Origin: Myxococcus xanthus
Lineage (GTDB): Bacteria > Myxococcota > Myxococcia > Myxococcales > Myxococcaceae
DNA length: 42,185 nt
Direction: 5' to 3'
NCBI RefSeq assembly: GCF_013116825.1
Contig: NZ_JABFNS010000084.1
Location: 1 to 42,185 of the forward strand
Within the stretch, counting starts at the first letter, position 1. The number at the start of each line of letters is the position of its first letter. Under the pieces are notes generated by a model. It ran no database searches. It saw only the letters and a program-made list of their open reading frames with translations, and was not told the origin of the DNA. Shown piece after piece: positions 27,459 to 36,124 of the stretch. Position numbers and translations under genes: made by a program.

Positions 27459-28824
27459 CGGACGACTCCTTCCTCAAGGGCAGCTCCAGCGTCACGCGCG
27501 TCCCCTGTCCCTCCTCGGAGTCGAGCTCCAGGCGGCCTCCACACAGCTCGGCGTACGTCTGGGTGAGGAACAGGCCCAGCCCCATGCCCTGGCCCGCGGG
27601 CTTGGTGGTGAAGAAGGGCTCGCCCAGCCGGGGCAACAGCGCGCGCGGGATGCCGGTGCCCCGGTCCTCCACGATGAAGCGCAGGCGGTCCTCCTCGCGG
27701 TGCGCGGACACCACGACGTTCGCTCCGGTGGCCTCGCTGGCATGCAGCCCGTTGCGCACCAGGTTCGTCAGGACCTGCACCAGTCCTCGCACGGGGCACC
27801 AGAAGGGCACGTCCGGGCCGGGCTCGAGTTGGAGGCGCGCCTGGTCGGCGGTGCTCAGTTGTTCCCGGAGGCGGGCGAGCACGTCGCTCGGCGTCGTCCG
27901 TTCGGGGACCTCGCCCAGCGTCTGGCCCGCGCGGGCGCTCATGCGCTCAAGGATGTCCCGGCAGCGCTCCACCTCGTCCCGGATGAGGCGGGCGTCCTCC
28001 AGCGCTTCCTGGGGCGCCTCCAGGATGAGCGCGTCCAGTTCGTTGGCCGCGATGGCGATGGTGCCCAGCGGCGTGCCCAGCTCGTGTGCCGCGCCGGCCG
28101 CCAGCGTGGACAGCGACGCCAGCTTCTCCGCGCGCGCCGCCAGCCGCTGCGTGCGCGCCAGCGCGGCATGCCGGTCTCTCAGCGCGGCGGCCACGCGGGC
28201 GACGACGAAGCCGATGATGAGCGCCGTCAGCGTGAAGGCGACCCACATGCCCACGACGTGGAGCGAGTCCAGGCCGTGGCTGTCCGGCGGGTTCACCGTG
28301 TCGGGCAGTGGGACGTGGCAGGCGAAGAGGCTGGTCGAGCCCAGCACCGACAGCATCGCGATGAGCGCCGTCCAGCGGGGGCCCAGCACGATGGCCGCCA
28401 GCGTCACATGGACGAGATACAGCATGGAGAACGGGTTGGCCGGGCCACCGGACAGCGCGAGCAGCCCCGTCAGCAACGCGGTGTCGAACGCGAGCACGGC
28501 GCCCAGCAGGCCGGGACGGACCTCGGGCTCGCGGCGGAGCCAGAGCGTGAGGAGCAGGTTGGACACCGCCGTCGTGGCCACCAGGGCCAGCAGGGGCGCC
28601 ACGGGCAGCTCCAGCTCCAGCACTCGGACGGCGACGCCCACTGTCAGCGCTTGTCCGGCGACGGCGTGCCAGCGCAGGCGGACCAGCCACCCGAGCGCGA
28701 TGTCGCTGGAGGACAACCGCGCCGCCATGTCCCCGGTGGCGCGTTGGAAGGCGGAGCGCGTGGGCGAGGGCAGGACGTCAGGTGACGGCGCCTCGGTGTG
28801 GGGCGGCGCGGTGGACACCCGCAC
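27445..28824 (-). CDS. ActS/PrrB/RegB-family redox sensor histidine kinase
   Basis: About 459 residues if GTG 28824 is used; GTG 28818 and a later ATG (codon 33) are alternatives. Six hydrophobic segments (50-210) include GGPANPF at 126-132, the GGxxNPF motif linked to ubiquinone sensing in RegB. The H-box is AHELGTPLGTIAIA with H247, and C288 in ERCRDIL is at the position of the redox-active Cys of RegB. The ATPase domain shows N, G1 and G2 boxes (VLTNLVRNGLHAS, VEDRGTGIP, GQGMGLGLFL). All features point to a membrane sensor of quinone/redox state that phosphorylates the adjacent regulator. A palindrome lies 28 bases upstream. Confidence 0.92.
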   Translation of the reverse strand: MRVSTAPPHTEAPSPDVLPSPTRSAFQRATGDMAARLSSSDIALGWLVRLRWHAVAGQALTVGVAVRVLELELPVAPLLALVATTAVSNLLLTLWLRREPEVRPGLLGAVLAFDTALLTGLLALSGGPANPFSMLYLVHVTLAAIVLGPRWTALIAMLSVLGSTSLFACHVPLPDTVNPPDSHGLDSLHVVGMWVAFTLTALIIGFVVARVAAALRDRHAALARTQRLAARAEKLASLSTLAAGAAHELGTPLGTIAIAANELDALILEAPQEALEDARLIRDEVERCRDILERMSARAGQTLGEVPERTTPSDVLARLREQLSTADQARLQLEPGPDVPFWCPVRGLVQVLTNLVRNGLHASEATGANVVVSAHREEDRLRFIVEDRGTGIPRALLPRLGEPFFTTKPAGQGMGLGLFLTQTYAELCGGRLELDSEEGQGTRVTLELPLRKESSDAPR

Positions 28825-28852
28825 GTCATATCCCGGCGATGGCAGTGGGGTG

Positions 28853-28869
28853 TGCGTCAAGTTGACGCA
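28853..28869. promoter_or_regulatory. Candidate RegA-type autoregulatory site
   Basis: TGCGTCAA (28853-28860) and TTGACGCA (28862-28869) are perfect inverted repeats around a single G. The core GCGTC...GACGC matches most fixed positions of the RegR/RegA box as I remember it (GNGRCRTTNNGNCGC: 9 of 12). It lies just before the kinase start, between divergent genes, and could serve the RegB/RegA operon, the small gene at 29021, or both. Confidence 0.5.
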
Positions 28870-29020
28870 TTGGCATGCCGGGCCGGTGCCTGGCCCTGGA
28901 GTCATGCGGCCGGGCGTCGTAGCGGAGAGGGGGCTGGGGCTGGATTGACAGCCAGCCCTATGTCTAGTAGCCGAGTAAAAACTGAAATTCTGGAAATGCT
29001 TGAGGCCGGGGAGTGACGTC

Positions 29021-29254
29021 ATGAAGCGGGCAGCGGGAAAGCTGTTCCGTGCCATCGCCACGGTGTTGATGGCGGTGAGCGCGGATGCACAGCCCATCCA
29101 TGGCGTCTATCGCGGCGAAGTCTACTTCACGCCGACGTTGGTGATTCCCACCTCGCGGCCGGCCGGGACGTACCGCGTGGACACGCGCGTCTACACGTCC
29201 AACGGGTCCCAGACGTTGCTGTACCGGAACGACACAACCTTCACCGCGAGCTGA
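29021..29254 (+). CDS. Small secreted protein of unknown function
   Basis: A 77-residue protein. ATG 29021 is chosen over an upstream start because GGGGAG lies seven bases before it. A signal peptide (KLFRAIATVLMAVSADA) is followed by about 50 residues, GVYRGEVYFTPTLVIP and YRVDTRVYTSNGSQTLLY, which look like four or five short beta strands. No Cys. It is divergent from the kinase gene and ends 60 bases before a strong terminator, so it is a single-gene unit. No family recognised. Confidence 0.65.
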   Translation: MKRAAGKLFRAIATVLMAVSADAQPIHGVYRGEVYFTPTLVIPTSRPAGTYRVDTRVYTSNGSQTLLYRNDTTFTAS

Positions 29255-29314
29255 GTGAAGGCTGGCGCGGCTCTTTTTCACGTGGGAAGGGCAGCGCCGG
29301 GGTGCCGTGACTTG

Positions 29315-29355
29315 CGGGCTGCCTCATCGCGGGGATGAGGCAGCCCGTGTTTTTT
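29315..29355 (+). terminator. Intrinsic terminator
   Basis: A perfect 14-base stem (29315-29328 with 29334-29347) closes a 5-base loop and is followed by TG and six T's (29350-29355). Orientation fits the small secreted gene at 29021 on the plus strand. The stem may also stop transcription of ileS, whose stop codon at 29362 is just beyond it, but on that strand there is no T-run. Confidence 0.85.
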
Positions 29356-29361
29356 CGCGGC

Positions 29362-32300
29362 TCAGGCCCGTTCCACGCGGATGCGCGCGGGCAGGCCGTT
29401 GATGCTGACTTCTTCTTCCTTGCCGGTGAGTCCCTCGGGGCCCACGAGGATGCTGGAGGCCAGCGTCTCCCGTGCGATCAGCTCCCGCGCTTCGTCCGTC
29501 ACGCGCTTCACGCGCGCGTCGCCGTCCACCCAGAGCTGGATGCGGTCGGTGTAGCCCAGCTCCATGTCCTTGCGCGCGCCCTGCACGCGGGCGAGCAGCT
29601 CGCGCACCAGGCCCTCATCCACCAGGGACTCGGTCAGCTCGGTGTGGAGCACCACCACGCCCACGCCCATGCCCGCGGCGGCGTAGCCAGGGTTGGCCTC
29701 CACCAGCGTCTCCAGCTCCTCGGCGGTGAAGACCAGGTCCTCGCCAGCCACCGTCATGGCCACGCGGCCCGTCTGGAGCAGCTCGCGGTGCAGCGCGGCG
29801 CCGTCACCCGTGTCGAAGGCCTTGCGCACCGGGGCCAGCTTGGGGCCCAGCCGTCCGCCCACCGCGCGCAGGTTGGGCCGGACGCGGAAGCGCACCACGT
29901 CCGCCTCCGGGCTGCCCGGCTCCACGAAGCGCACCTCGTGGACGTTCAGCTCGTCCGCGATGAGGTCGCGGTACGCCGCCACGCGGTCCGTCAGCTCCTT
30001 GCGCGCCAGGATGACGTCCGCGCGCGACAGCGGCTGGCGCACCTTGAGGCGGTTGTCCGTGCGCACCTTGAGGCCCAGGGAGACCAAATCCCGCACAGCG
30101 CCCATCTCCGCCGCGAGCCCCTCGTCGATGAGGGACGCATCCACGGAGGGGAAGCGCGCCAGGTGGACGCTCTCCGGCTGCGTGGTGGGCCAGGGCTTGC
30201 GCACCAGGTTGCCCCACATCTCGTCGGCGAAGAAGGGGATGAAGGGCGCGGACAGCGAGGCAATGGTGGTGAGCGCCTCGTAGAGCGTGAAGTACGCGTC
30301 CTGCTTGTCCTGTTCGAAGCCCGGCGCCCAGAAGCGCGAGCGGCTGCGGCGCAGGTACCAGTTGGACAGCGCGTCCACCAGCGCCACCATCCGCTGGGCC
30401 GCGTCGTAGACCTGGTAGGTGTCCAGCGCGCGGGTGACGTCGCGCAGGGTGAGGTGGACCTCGGACAGAATCCAGCGGTCCAGCACCGGCCGCGCCTTCA
30501 CCTCGCGCCAGCCCTGGCTGCGGCGGATGGCTTCCCACGGCGAGTCGGATGCGTCCGTGTTGCCGGCCGCGGGGTTGAAGCCGTCGATGTTCGCGTAGAT
30601 GGTGAAGAACGAGTAGACGTTGCGCAGCTTGACCTGGAAGTCCTTCTGCAACAGCCGCACGTTGCTCAGCGAGTGCCGCGTGTTCGACCAGGTGGGGCTC
30701 GCCGCGTAGAAGAACCAGCGGAACGCGTCCGCGCCCGGCGCCTTGGCGGCGGGGTCCTTCAGCACCACGCGCTCGGAGGGCGCCAACCGGGGCACCTCCA
30801 CCGGCATGACGCTGGCGCCTCGCGCGGAGGGCGCCACGTCCAGCGTCTGCAGGTCAGCGGGCGCCAGCAGCAGCACGCGGCGCTTGAGCTTCTTGTGTGC
30901 CTTCACCGTCGCGGTGATGACCGCGTCCGGACGGTCTGGCCGGAAGAGCTGCACCTTGGCGCCCTCCTGGATGTCCAAGCCCTCCAGGTCCTCGCGAGCG
31001 ATGAGCGCCACGCCCGGCTCACCCGGAACGCCGGCCTCCGCGGCCGTGAGGACGGCGAAGTCCATGCGCACCTCGTCCAGGATGATCTCCGGCGGCGTGT
31101 AGTTGCCCTTGGACTTGGACTCCTTGCGGCCCTCCTTGTCGGAGACGTGGCCCAGCACGATGCAGCTCTTGTACGGCTGCGGCCAGCCGCGCTGGGGTGA
31201 CAGGCCCATGCGCGCCTGCGTCTCCTCGTCGAAGAGGAGCGTGCTCACCATCAGCAGCGAGTAGAACCAGCCACGCGTCTGGTCGATGGCCTCGGAGATG
31301 AAGTCCGCGGGGAAGGCGCGGTTGAAGATCTCCCGCGAGCCCGGCGCGTGCGGGAAGCCCCACTGCGCGAAGGGCATGCAGCCGGAGTCGAACCACACGT
31401 CGACGACCTCGGGCACGCGCTGGAAGCGCCCCGGGGTGCCGGGCTTCTCGAACGTCACCTTGTCGATCCACGGCTTGTGGACGATGAGGTGCCTGGCGTT
31501 GGCCTCGTGGGGCTTGCCCGCGAGGAAGGCGTTCAGCTCCGCCTCCACCGCGGCCACGTTGTTGCCCGGCTTCTCACGCAGCGCCTGGAGCGAGGGGATG
31601 GCCTCCACCTCACCCGTCTCCGAGTGCACCCAGAGCGGCAGCGGCGTGCCCCAGTAGCGCTCGCGCGACAGGGCCCAGTCCACGTTGTTGGCCAGGAAGT
31701 CGCCGAAGCGGCCTTCCTTGATGTGCTCGGGCACCCAGTTGACGGCGCGGTTGTTGGCAATGGCCTCGTCCTTCACGGACGTGGTGCGGATGTACCAGGC
31801 GGGCCGGGCGAACTGGATGAGCGGGTCGTCGTCAGCGCGCCAGCAGAAGGGGTACTCGTGCTTGTACTGCTCCGTGAAGAGGACCAGCCCGCGCTCCTTC
31901 AGGTGGCGCTGGATGTCCTTGTCCGCCTCCTTCACGAAGCGCCCCGCGACGAGCGGCACGTCGTCGGAGAAGGTGCCGTCCGGCTTCACCGCGCAGAACA
32001 GCTCCAGCGCTTCCGGCTGGGCGAAGCGGGCCTTGTCCTTGCGGAAGGCCTCGTAGTCGTCCTCGCCAAAAGCCGGGGCGATGTGGACGATGCCCGTGCC
32101 GCTGTCGAGCGTCACGAAGTCCGCGCCCAGCACGCGCCAGGCCTGCACGTCCTCACCGCCGTCCTTCAGCGGCAGCCGCGTGTCGCCCGCGCGCTGGTGG
32201 TAGAGGTCGAAGGGCGGCTGGTAGCGCTGGCCCACCAGGTCGCTGCCCTTCTGCGTGGCGAGCACCGGCAGGTCCATCTTGAGCTTCTTCGCCAGCGCCT

Positions 32301-33105
32301 CGCGCAGCGCCGCGGCGACGATGAGCTTGCGCTCTCCCGCGTCCACGGTGACGTAGTCCACGCCCGGGTTGACGGCCGCGTACATGTTGGACGGCAGCGT
32401 CCAGGGCGTCGTCGTCCACACCACCAGGGCGGTGTCCGGCGTGTCGCGCAGCGGGAAGGCGACGTAGACGCTCGGGTCGTCCACCGTCTTGTAGCCCAGG
32501 CCCACCTCCGCGGCGCTCAGCGCGGTGCCGCCCTGCGGCCACCACCACACCACCTTGTGGCCCTGGTACAGCAGGCCCTTGCGGTGCAGCTCCGCCAGCG
32601 CCCACCACACGCTCTCCACGAACGGCCGGTGGTAGGTGACGTAGGCCTGATTCAGGTCCACCCAGAAGCCGATGCGCTCGGTGAGCCGCTCCCACTCGGA
32701 GGTGTAGCGGAAGACGGATTCGATGCAGCGCTCGGTGAAGGGCTCCACGCCGTAGCGTTCAATCTCCGCCTTGCCGTGGATGCGCAGCTCCTTCTCGACC
32801 TCCACCTCCACGGGCAGGCCGTGGGTGTCCCAGCCGGCCTTGCGGGGGACGTAGTGGCCCGTCATCGTCTTGTAGCGGGGGAACAGGTCCTTGATGACGC
32901 GCGTGAGGACGTGGCCGTTGTGCGGCAGGCCGTTGGCGGTCGGCGGGCCCTCGTAGAAGACGAAGCTGGGGGCATCCTCACGCGTTTCGAGCGAGCGCTC
33001 GAAGATGCGGCGGTCCTTCCAGAAGGCCTGGATGCGGCGCTCGTCGGAAGGAAAGTCCATCTCCGCGGGCACCGCATCGAACAGGGAAGGGGGCGTTTCA
33101 GGCAT
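29362..33105 (-). CDS. ileS: Isoleucyl-tRNA synthetase with large insertion after KMSKS-like motif
   Basis: A 1247-residue class I aminoacyl-tRNA synthetase, longer than the usual 930-1060. The HIGH motif is HNGH (62-65, in ANGLPHNGHVL). The KMSKS-type motif reads KESKS (661-665, in GRKESKSKGNY), with Glu replacing Met. The editing domain (about 200-420) and 'VWFDSGCMPFAQWG' are as expected for the IleS2-like branch. About 112 extra residues (roughly 672-785) separate 'KSKGNY' from 'GADAFRWFFYAASP', which normally follow closely. The insert contains REDLEGLDIQEGAKVQL and looks like a small beta-barrel. The anticodon-binding region continues to residue 1247. Essential for translation; start codon context is weak. 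Confidence 0.95.
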   Translation of the reverse strand: MPETPPSLFDAVPAEMDFPSDERRIQAFWKDRRIFERSLETREDAPSFVFYEGPPTANGLPHNGHVLTRVIKDLFPRYKTMTGHYVPRKAGWDTHGLPVEVEVEKELRIHGKAEIERYGVEPFTERCIESVFRYTSEWERLTERIGFWVDLNQAYVTYHRPFVESVWWALAELHRKGLLYQGHKVVWWWPQGGTALSAAEVGLGYKTVDDPSVYVAFPLRDTPDTALVVWTTTPWTLPSNMYAAVNPGVDYVTVDAGERKLIVAAALREALAKKLKMDLPVLATQKGSDLVGQRYQPPFDLYHQRAGDTRLPLKDGGEDVQAWRVLGADFVTLDSGTGIVHIAPAFGEDDYEAFRKDKARFAQPEALELFCAVKPDGTFSDDVPLVAGRFVKEADKDIQRHLKERGLVLFTEQYKHEYPFCWRADDDPLIQFARPAWYIRTTSVKDEAIANNRAVNWVPEHIKEGRFGDFLANNVDWALSRERYWGTPLPLWVHSETGEVEAIPSLQALREKPGNNVAAVEAELNAFLAGKPHEANARHLIVHKPWIDKVTFEKPGTPGRFQRVPEVVDVWFDSGCMPFAQWGFPHAPGSREIFNRAFPADFISEAIDQTRGWFYSLLMVSTLLFDEETQARMGLSPQRGWPQPYKSCIVLGHVSDKEGRKESKSKGNYTPPEIILDEVRMDFAVLTAAEAGVPGEPGVALIAREDLEGLDIQEGAKVQLFRPDRPDAVITATVKAHKKLKRRVLLLAPADLQTLDVAPSARGASVMPVEVPRLAPSERVVLKDPAAKAPGADAFRWFFYAASPTWSNTRHSLSNVRLLQKDFQVKLRNVYSFFTIYANIDGFNPAAGNTDASDSPWEAIRRSQGWREVKARPVLDRWILSEVHLTLRDVTRALDTYQVYDAAQRMVALVDALSNWYLRRSRSRFWAPGFEQDKQDAYFTLYEALTTIASLSAPFIPFFADEMWGNLVRKPWPTTQPESVHLARFPSVDASLIDEGLAAEMGAVRDLVSLGLKVRTDNRLKVRQPLSRADVILARKELTDRVAAYRDLIADELNVHEVRFVEPGSPEADVVRFRVRPNLRAVGGRLGPKLAPVRKAFDTGDGAALHRELLQTGRVAMTVAGEDLVFTAEELETLVEANPGYAAAGMGVGVVVLHTELTESLVDEGLVRELLARVQGARKDMELGYTDRIQLWVDGDARVKRVTDEARELIARETLASSILVGPEGLTGKEEEVSINGLPARIRVERA

Positions 33106-33159
33106 GGTGCGGTGCTTGATAGCACCGCCCGCGCCAGGGATGGATGCCCGTCCTGTGAA

Positions 33160-33441
33160 TCAGTACAGCGGACAGATGACCGGCCCGTTGCGGCCGCAGA
33201 CGTCGCGGTTGATGTAGTAGCCCCAGTCCGGGCTGTAGTAGGCGTACATCGTCGGACCGCTGCCGCAGGACACGTACTGGGACGAGACCAGGCAGTGGAT
33301 GTCCGGGTCGTACTCCGGGTAGAGCCCCTGGGACGTGGACGCCGTCGTGGAAGGCTCCGCCGTGGCTTCGTCCATGGCACCACCACAGCCGGCCATCAGC
33401 AGGGCGGCAATGCACATCAGGGCTGCGCGGTTCTGGGGCAT
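33160..33441 (-). CDS. Small lipoprotein of unknown function
   Basis: A 93-residue protein with AGGAGAG before ATG 33441. The signal peptide ends in the lipobox LMAGC. The mature 73 residues start Gly/Ser/Thr-rich and then become aromatic and Cys-containing (IHCLVSSQYVSCG, MYAYYSPDWGYYINRD, VCGRNGPVICPLY), with four Cys likely in two disulphides. This looks like a small folded surface domain found in myxobacterial lipoproteins, function unknown. ileS begins 54 bases downstream on the same strand and may share its transcript. Confidence 0.75.
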   Translation of the reverse strand: MPQNRAALMCIAALLMAGCGGAMDEATAEPSTTASTSQGLYPEYDPDIHCLVSSQYVSCGSGPTMYAYYSPDWGYYINRDVCGRNGPVICPLY

Positions 33442-33519
33442 GGGACTCTCCTGAGACCGGCGTCCGTCGCCGGGGTGCCGAGCCTAAGCCGGGATGGTAT
33501 TGATTTCAGGGTAAGCGCG

Positions 33520-33549
33520 TTGACGCCCATGTGCGCATGTTTCTAGATT
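33520..33549 (+). promoter_or_regulatory. Candidate promoter of the Cys-rich lipoprotein operon
   Basis: TTGACG (33520-33525) and TAGATT (33544-33549) are spaced 18 bases apart, a good match to a sigma-70 type -35/-10 pair. The start codon of the lipoprotein gene is at 33593, giving a leader of about 37 bases. Confidence 0.5.
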
Positions 33550-33592
33550 CTCGGGTGCTGAGAATTTTTACGCCATTGGAATCGAGATAAAC

Positions 33593-34333
33593 ATGAAAAG
33601 GCTGCTGCTCTGTGCCGTGTCGCTGGCGGTCGTGGTGGGCTGTTCCGGCGCGCCGCGTGAACAGCCCATCGAGCAGGAGGGCTTCAAGGTCCTCCAGCAC
33701 GACGCGACGACGCTGGAGGCCACGTATGGCGCCGGGGGCGCCGTGGTGCGGATGCTCGCGGTGGAGACGCAGGCCAACGTCGTCGAGGTGACGTACGACT
33801 TTGGCGACCCCGTCGTCGGGTTCCACATCGACTTCAATCAGGGCGTAGGCCAGTTCATGCCGTCAGGCAGCCCGCTCGACGCGGCCCATTCGCACCTGCT
33901 CGCGTCGCTGATGGAGGGGCTTGCCCGCGCGCTCCCCGAAGAGGGCCGCACCCGCGTCGAGGACGCCGCCGAGCGCCAGACGAGCTTCATGCAGATCGTC
34001 CCCGTGGGCGAGGTCCTCACGGCGTACGAGTACGTGTCCGAGCGCGGCTGGACGCACATCTCCTGCTCCTGCGGACGGCAGTACATCGGCTCCGGCTACT
34101 ACCGCACGGCGGGCATGGGCTGCGGCTGCACCGGCGGCTCGGGCAACGGCTGCAAGGGGCGCTGCGGGCAGGGTTGCGGCGTCACCAGCCTGCCGCGTTG
34201 CGTGGGCAGCACGGCCTACACGCAGGACTGCGCCAAGCACGACTACGGCCTGGGCAGCTTCGCGGCGGCGTCGGATGACTACTCGTTCGCGCGCAACAAC
34301 TGCAGCTGCAGCGGCGTGGGTTCGTGCAGTTGA
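33593..34333 (+). CDS. Cys-rich lipoprotein with PLA2-like HD motif
   Basis: A 246-residue protein. The lipobox VVVGC (Cys17) ends the signal. The central part (30-150) is an ordinary alpha/beta region; the C-terminal 100 residues are very rich in Cys and Gly (SCSCGRQYIG, GCGCTGGSGNGCKGRCG). Near the end, DCAKHDYGLGSFAAASDDY and FARNNC (C213, H216, D217, D228, D229) resemble the C-x-x-H-D active site of secreted phospholipase A2, with the downstream Asp as in bacterial enzymes. This could be a lipid-acting or disulphide-bonded surface enzyme, but only the motif supports it. It is the first of three exported products and overlaps the next gene by 10 bases. Confidence 0.7.
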   Translation: MKRLLLCAVSLAVVVGCSGAPREQPIEQEGFKVLQHDATTLEATYGAGGAVVRMLAVETQANVVEVTYDFGDPVVGFHIDFNQGVGQFMPSGSPLDAAHSHLLASLMEGLARALPEEGRTRVEDAAERQTSFMQIVPVGEVLTAYEYVSERGWTHISCSCGRQYIGSGYYRTAGMGCGCTGGSGNGCKGRCGQGCGVTSLPRCVGSTAYTQDCAKHDYGLGSFAAASDDYSFARNNCSCSGVGSCS

Positions 34334-34926
34334 AGAACCGCGTGCTGACAGGTGCGGCGCGGGTGCTCGTCGCGGGGATGGCGCTGGGCTGCAACGGGGC
34401 TTCCGGGCCTTGTCCCGATGGCGCACGGCTCCAGGGCCGCGCGCCGCCCGATGGGGTCCTCCAGTGGTGTGCCCGGCCCGACGGGAAGAAGCACGGCCGT
34501 TGGGCGGAGTGGCACGCCACCGGGGCGCTGAAGGCGGAGGGCACCTACGTCGACGGGAAGATGGAGGGCCGCTGGGTCAGCTACTTCGAGGACGGCGTGA
34601 AGCAGTTCGAGGGTGACTATCGTGCCGGGCTCAAGCAGGGCCTGTGGACCCTCTACTACGAGGAGGGCCACAAGAACCGCGAGGAGCTCCATTCACCCGG
34701 CGCCGGCCCGGTGAAGTGGACCGCCTGGCGCTCGGACGGCTCGAAGTGGGCGGAAGGGACGCTGGCGGGGCATCGCTCGCAGGGCGCTTATTCGGAGTGG
34801 CACCCCGGTGGCGCGCTGGCCGCGCAGGGCCAGTACGAGAAGGGGGAGAAGACGGGTGAGTGGAAGTACTGGGACGCCGCGGGCGCCGCCACGGACGTTC
34901 CGCAGGGCGACTTCGACAGCGAGTGA
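34324..34926 (+). CDS. YwqK/MORN-variant repeat lipoprotein
   Basis: A 200-residue protein. The GTG at 34324 overlaps the previous stop by 10 bases; a TTG at 34330 would overlap as TTGA and gives an equally good signal peptide. The lipobox is GMALGC. The mature part has at least five MORN-like units with the pattern KHGRWAEWHATGALKAEG, EGRWVSYFEDGVKQFEG, QGLWTLYYEEGHKNR, as in the 'toxin-antitoxin system YwqK antitoxin' family. Such repeats often bind lipids or partners; no toxin is seen nearby, so that name should not be taken literally. Probably an envelope lipoprotein acting with its neighbours. Confidence 0.82.
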   Translation: MQLKNRVLTGAARVLVAGMALGCNGASGPCPDGARLQGRAPPDGVLQWCARPDGKKHGRWAEWHATGALKAEGTYVDGKMEGRWVSYFEDGVKQFEGDYRAGLKQGLWTLYYEEGHKNREELHSPGAGPVKWTAWRSDGSKWAEGTLAGHRSQGAYSEWHPGGALAAQGQYEKGEKTGEWKYWDAAGAATDVPQGDFDSE

Positions 34927-36040
34927 CGTCACGTCCGCCGCCGTGGGACTCCTGCTGGCGGCGGGGGCGTGCGGTCCTTCTGTCGTCCCTGGCTCCCCGG
35001 AGATGCTCACCCCGGCGCGGCGGGCCGTGGTGGGCGGCGCGCCCGAGCCGGGCTTCCCCGCGGTGGCGGCCATCGTCCCCGTCTCGCCCTTCTGCGGGGA
35101 GCCTGACGAGGCGGCTCGCGTGCTCTGCACGGGCACGCTGGTGGCGCCTCGGGTGGTGCTGACGGCGGCGCACTGCGTGGAGAACGCGGATGCTCCGCGG
35201 GTGTTCTCGGTGGTGTTCGCCGCGGAGACAGCCCGTGCCTCCGCCGCGCAGCGCATCCGCGTGGTGGAGGGCCGGCTCCATCCCGCGTGGCGCCCGGGCG
35301 TGAGTGATTTGGGCGTGTTGATTCTCGCCAGCGAGGCGCCGGTCGCTCCGCTGGCCTGGGCGGGGCGGGCGTTTCCCGCTGATGGCATGGGGCGGCTGGC
35401 GCGGGTGGTGGGCTTTGGCGTGGACGGGGAGGGCGGCTCGGGCCTGCGCCGCGGCGGCCTGTCCCGAATCACGTCGGTTGAAGCGGACGCCTTCTCCATC
35501 GAAGCGGCGCCAGCGATGTCGTGCGGCGGGGACAGCGGTGGCCCGGTGTTCATCGAACAGGACGGCCTCGAGCGCCTGGTCGGTGTGACGTCGTTTGGTG
35601 ACGGCACCTGCACCACGGGGACGAACAGCCGCGTCGACGTACACGCGGACTTCATCCAGGTCGCCATCGAGGACGCCTCACGAGGCGCGCCCGCCCGGAC
35701 GCCGGTGGACCCGGACGTGGACGCCTGCGCGCAGTGGTGCCGTGCGCATGCGGACTGCCCCGTGGGCATGGCGTGTGTCGCGCGGGCGGACGGCTCCCGG
35801 AGTTGCGCGGTGGCGGGGCTCGAGGCGGGCCACTTCGGGCCTGCCTGCACCGGCGCGCAGGGGGAGCATCCGTGTGTGAAGGCGGGCTCCGCGTGCCGGC
35901 TGTGGCTGCCCTGCTCCGTGTCGCGGGACGCAACAGCGCAGGGCGGGTGCGCGGCGGCAGGGGGCGGAAACCCCGGCCTGATTCCGCTGGTGCTTCTGGC
36001 CTGGTCCCGGGGACGCGGCCGTCGCGCGAAGCGCGGGTAG
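34856..36040 (+). CDS. Trypsin-like serine protease (S1) with MYXO-CTERM-like tail
   Basis: About 394 residues. The catalytic triad is visible: His in LTAAHCVEN, Asp in SDLGVLIL, Ser in CGGDSGGPVF. The mature enzyme probably starts near VVGGAPEPGFPA, as in zymogen-activated S1 proteases. Start is uncertain: GTG 34856 has GGGGG-AG seven bases upstream and would overlap the YwqK-like gene by 71 bases; GTG 34943 is the alternative and leaves a very short signal. A lipobox-like AAGAC is present. After the protease a Cys-rich segment (CAQWCRAHADCPVGMAC) precedes CAAAGGGNPG, a hydrophobic stretch and RGRGRRAKR, a MYXO-CTERM-like sorting end. Extracellular or surface-anchored. Confidence 0.85.
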   Translation: MSGSTGTPRAPPRTFRRATSTASDVTSAAVGLLLAAGACGPSVVPGSPEMLTPARRAVVGGAPEPGFPAVAAIVPVSPFCGEPDEAARVLCTGTLVAPRVVLTAAHCVENADAPRVFSVVFAAETARASAAQRIRVVEGRLHPAWRPGVSDLGVLILASEAPVAPLAWAGRAFPADGMGRLARVVGFGVDGEGGSGLRRGGLSRITSVEADAFSIEAAPAMSCGGDSGGPVFIEQDGLERLVGVTSFGDGTCTTGTNSRVDVHADFIQVAIEDASRGAPARTPVDPDVDACAQWCRAHADCPVGMACVARADGSRSCAVAGLEAGHFGPACTGAQGEHPCVKAGSACRLWLPCSVSRDATAQGGCAAAGGGNPGLIPLVLLAWSRGRGRRAKRG

Positions 36041-36124
36041 TCCGCGAGCGCCTTCTGCTGCCCGCCTGCCCACCCCTCTGGCATGTTGTTTAACTGGGTG
36101 GTTTAATTTAGGGCGGAGGTCGTT

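Noticed and set aside
31348..33546. 732-codon plus frame opposite ileS
   Set aside because: Antisense to a clear aminoacyl-tRNA synthetase; no domain features of its own.
34324..34926. A toxin-antitoxin system
   Set aside because: The YwqK family name suggests it, but the protein is an exported lipoprotein and no toxin gene is adjacent.
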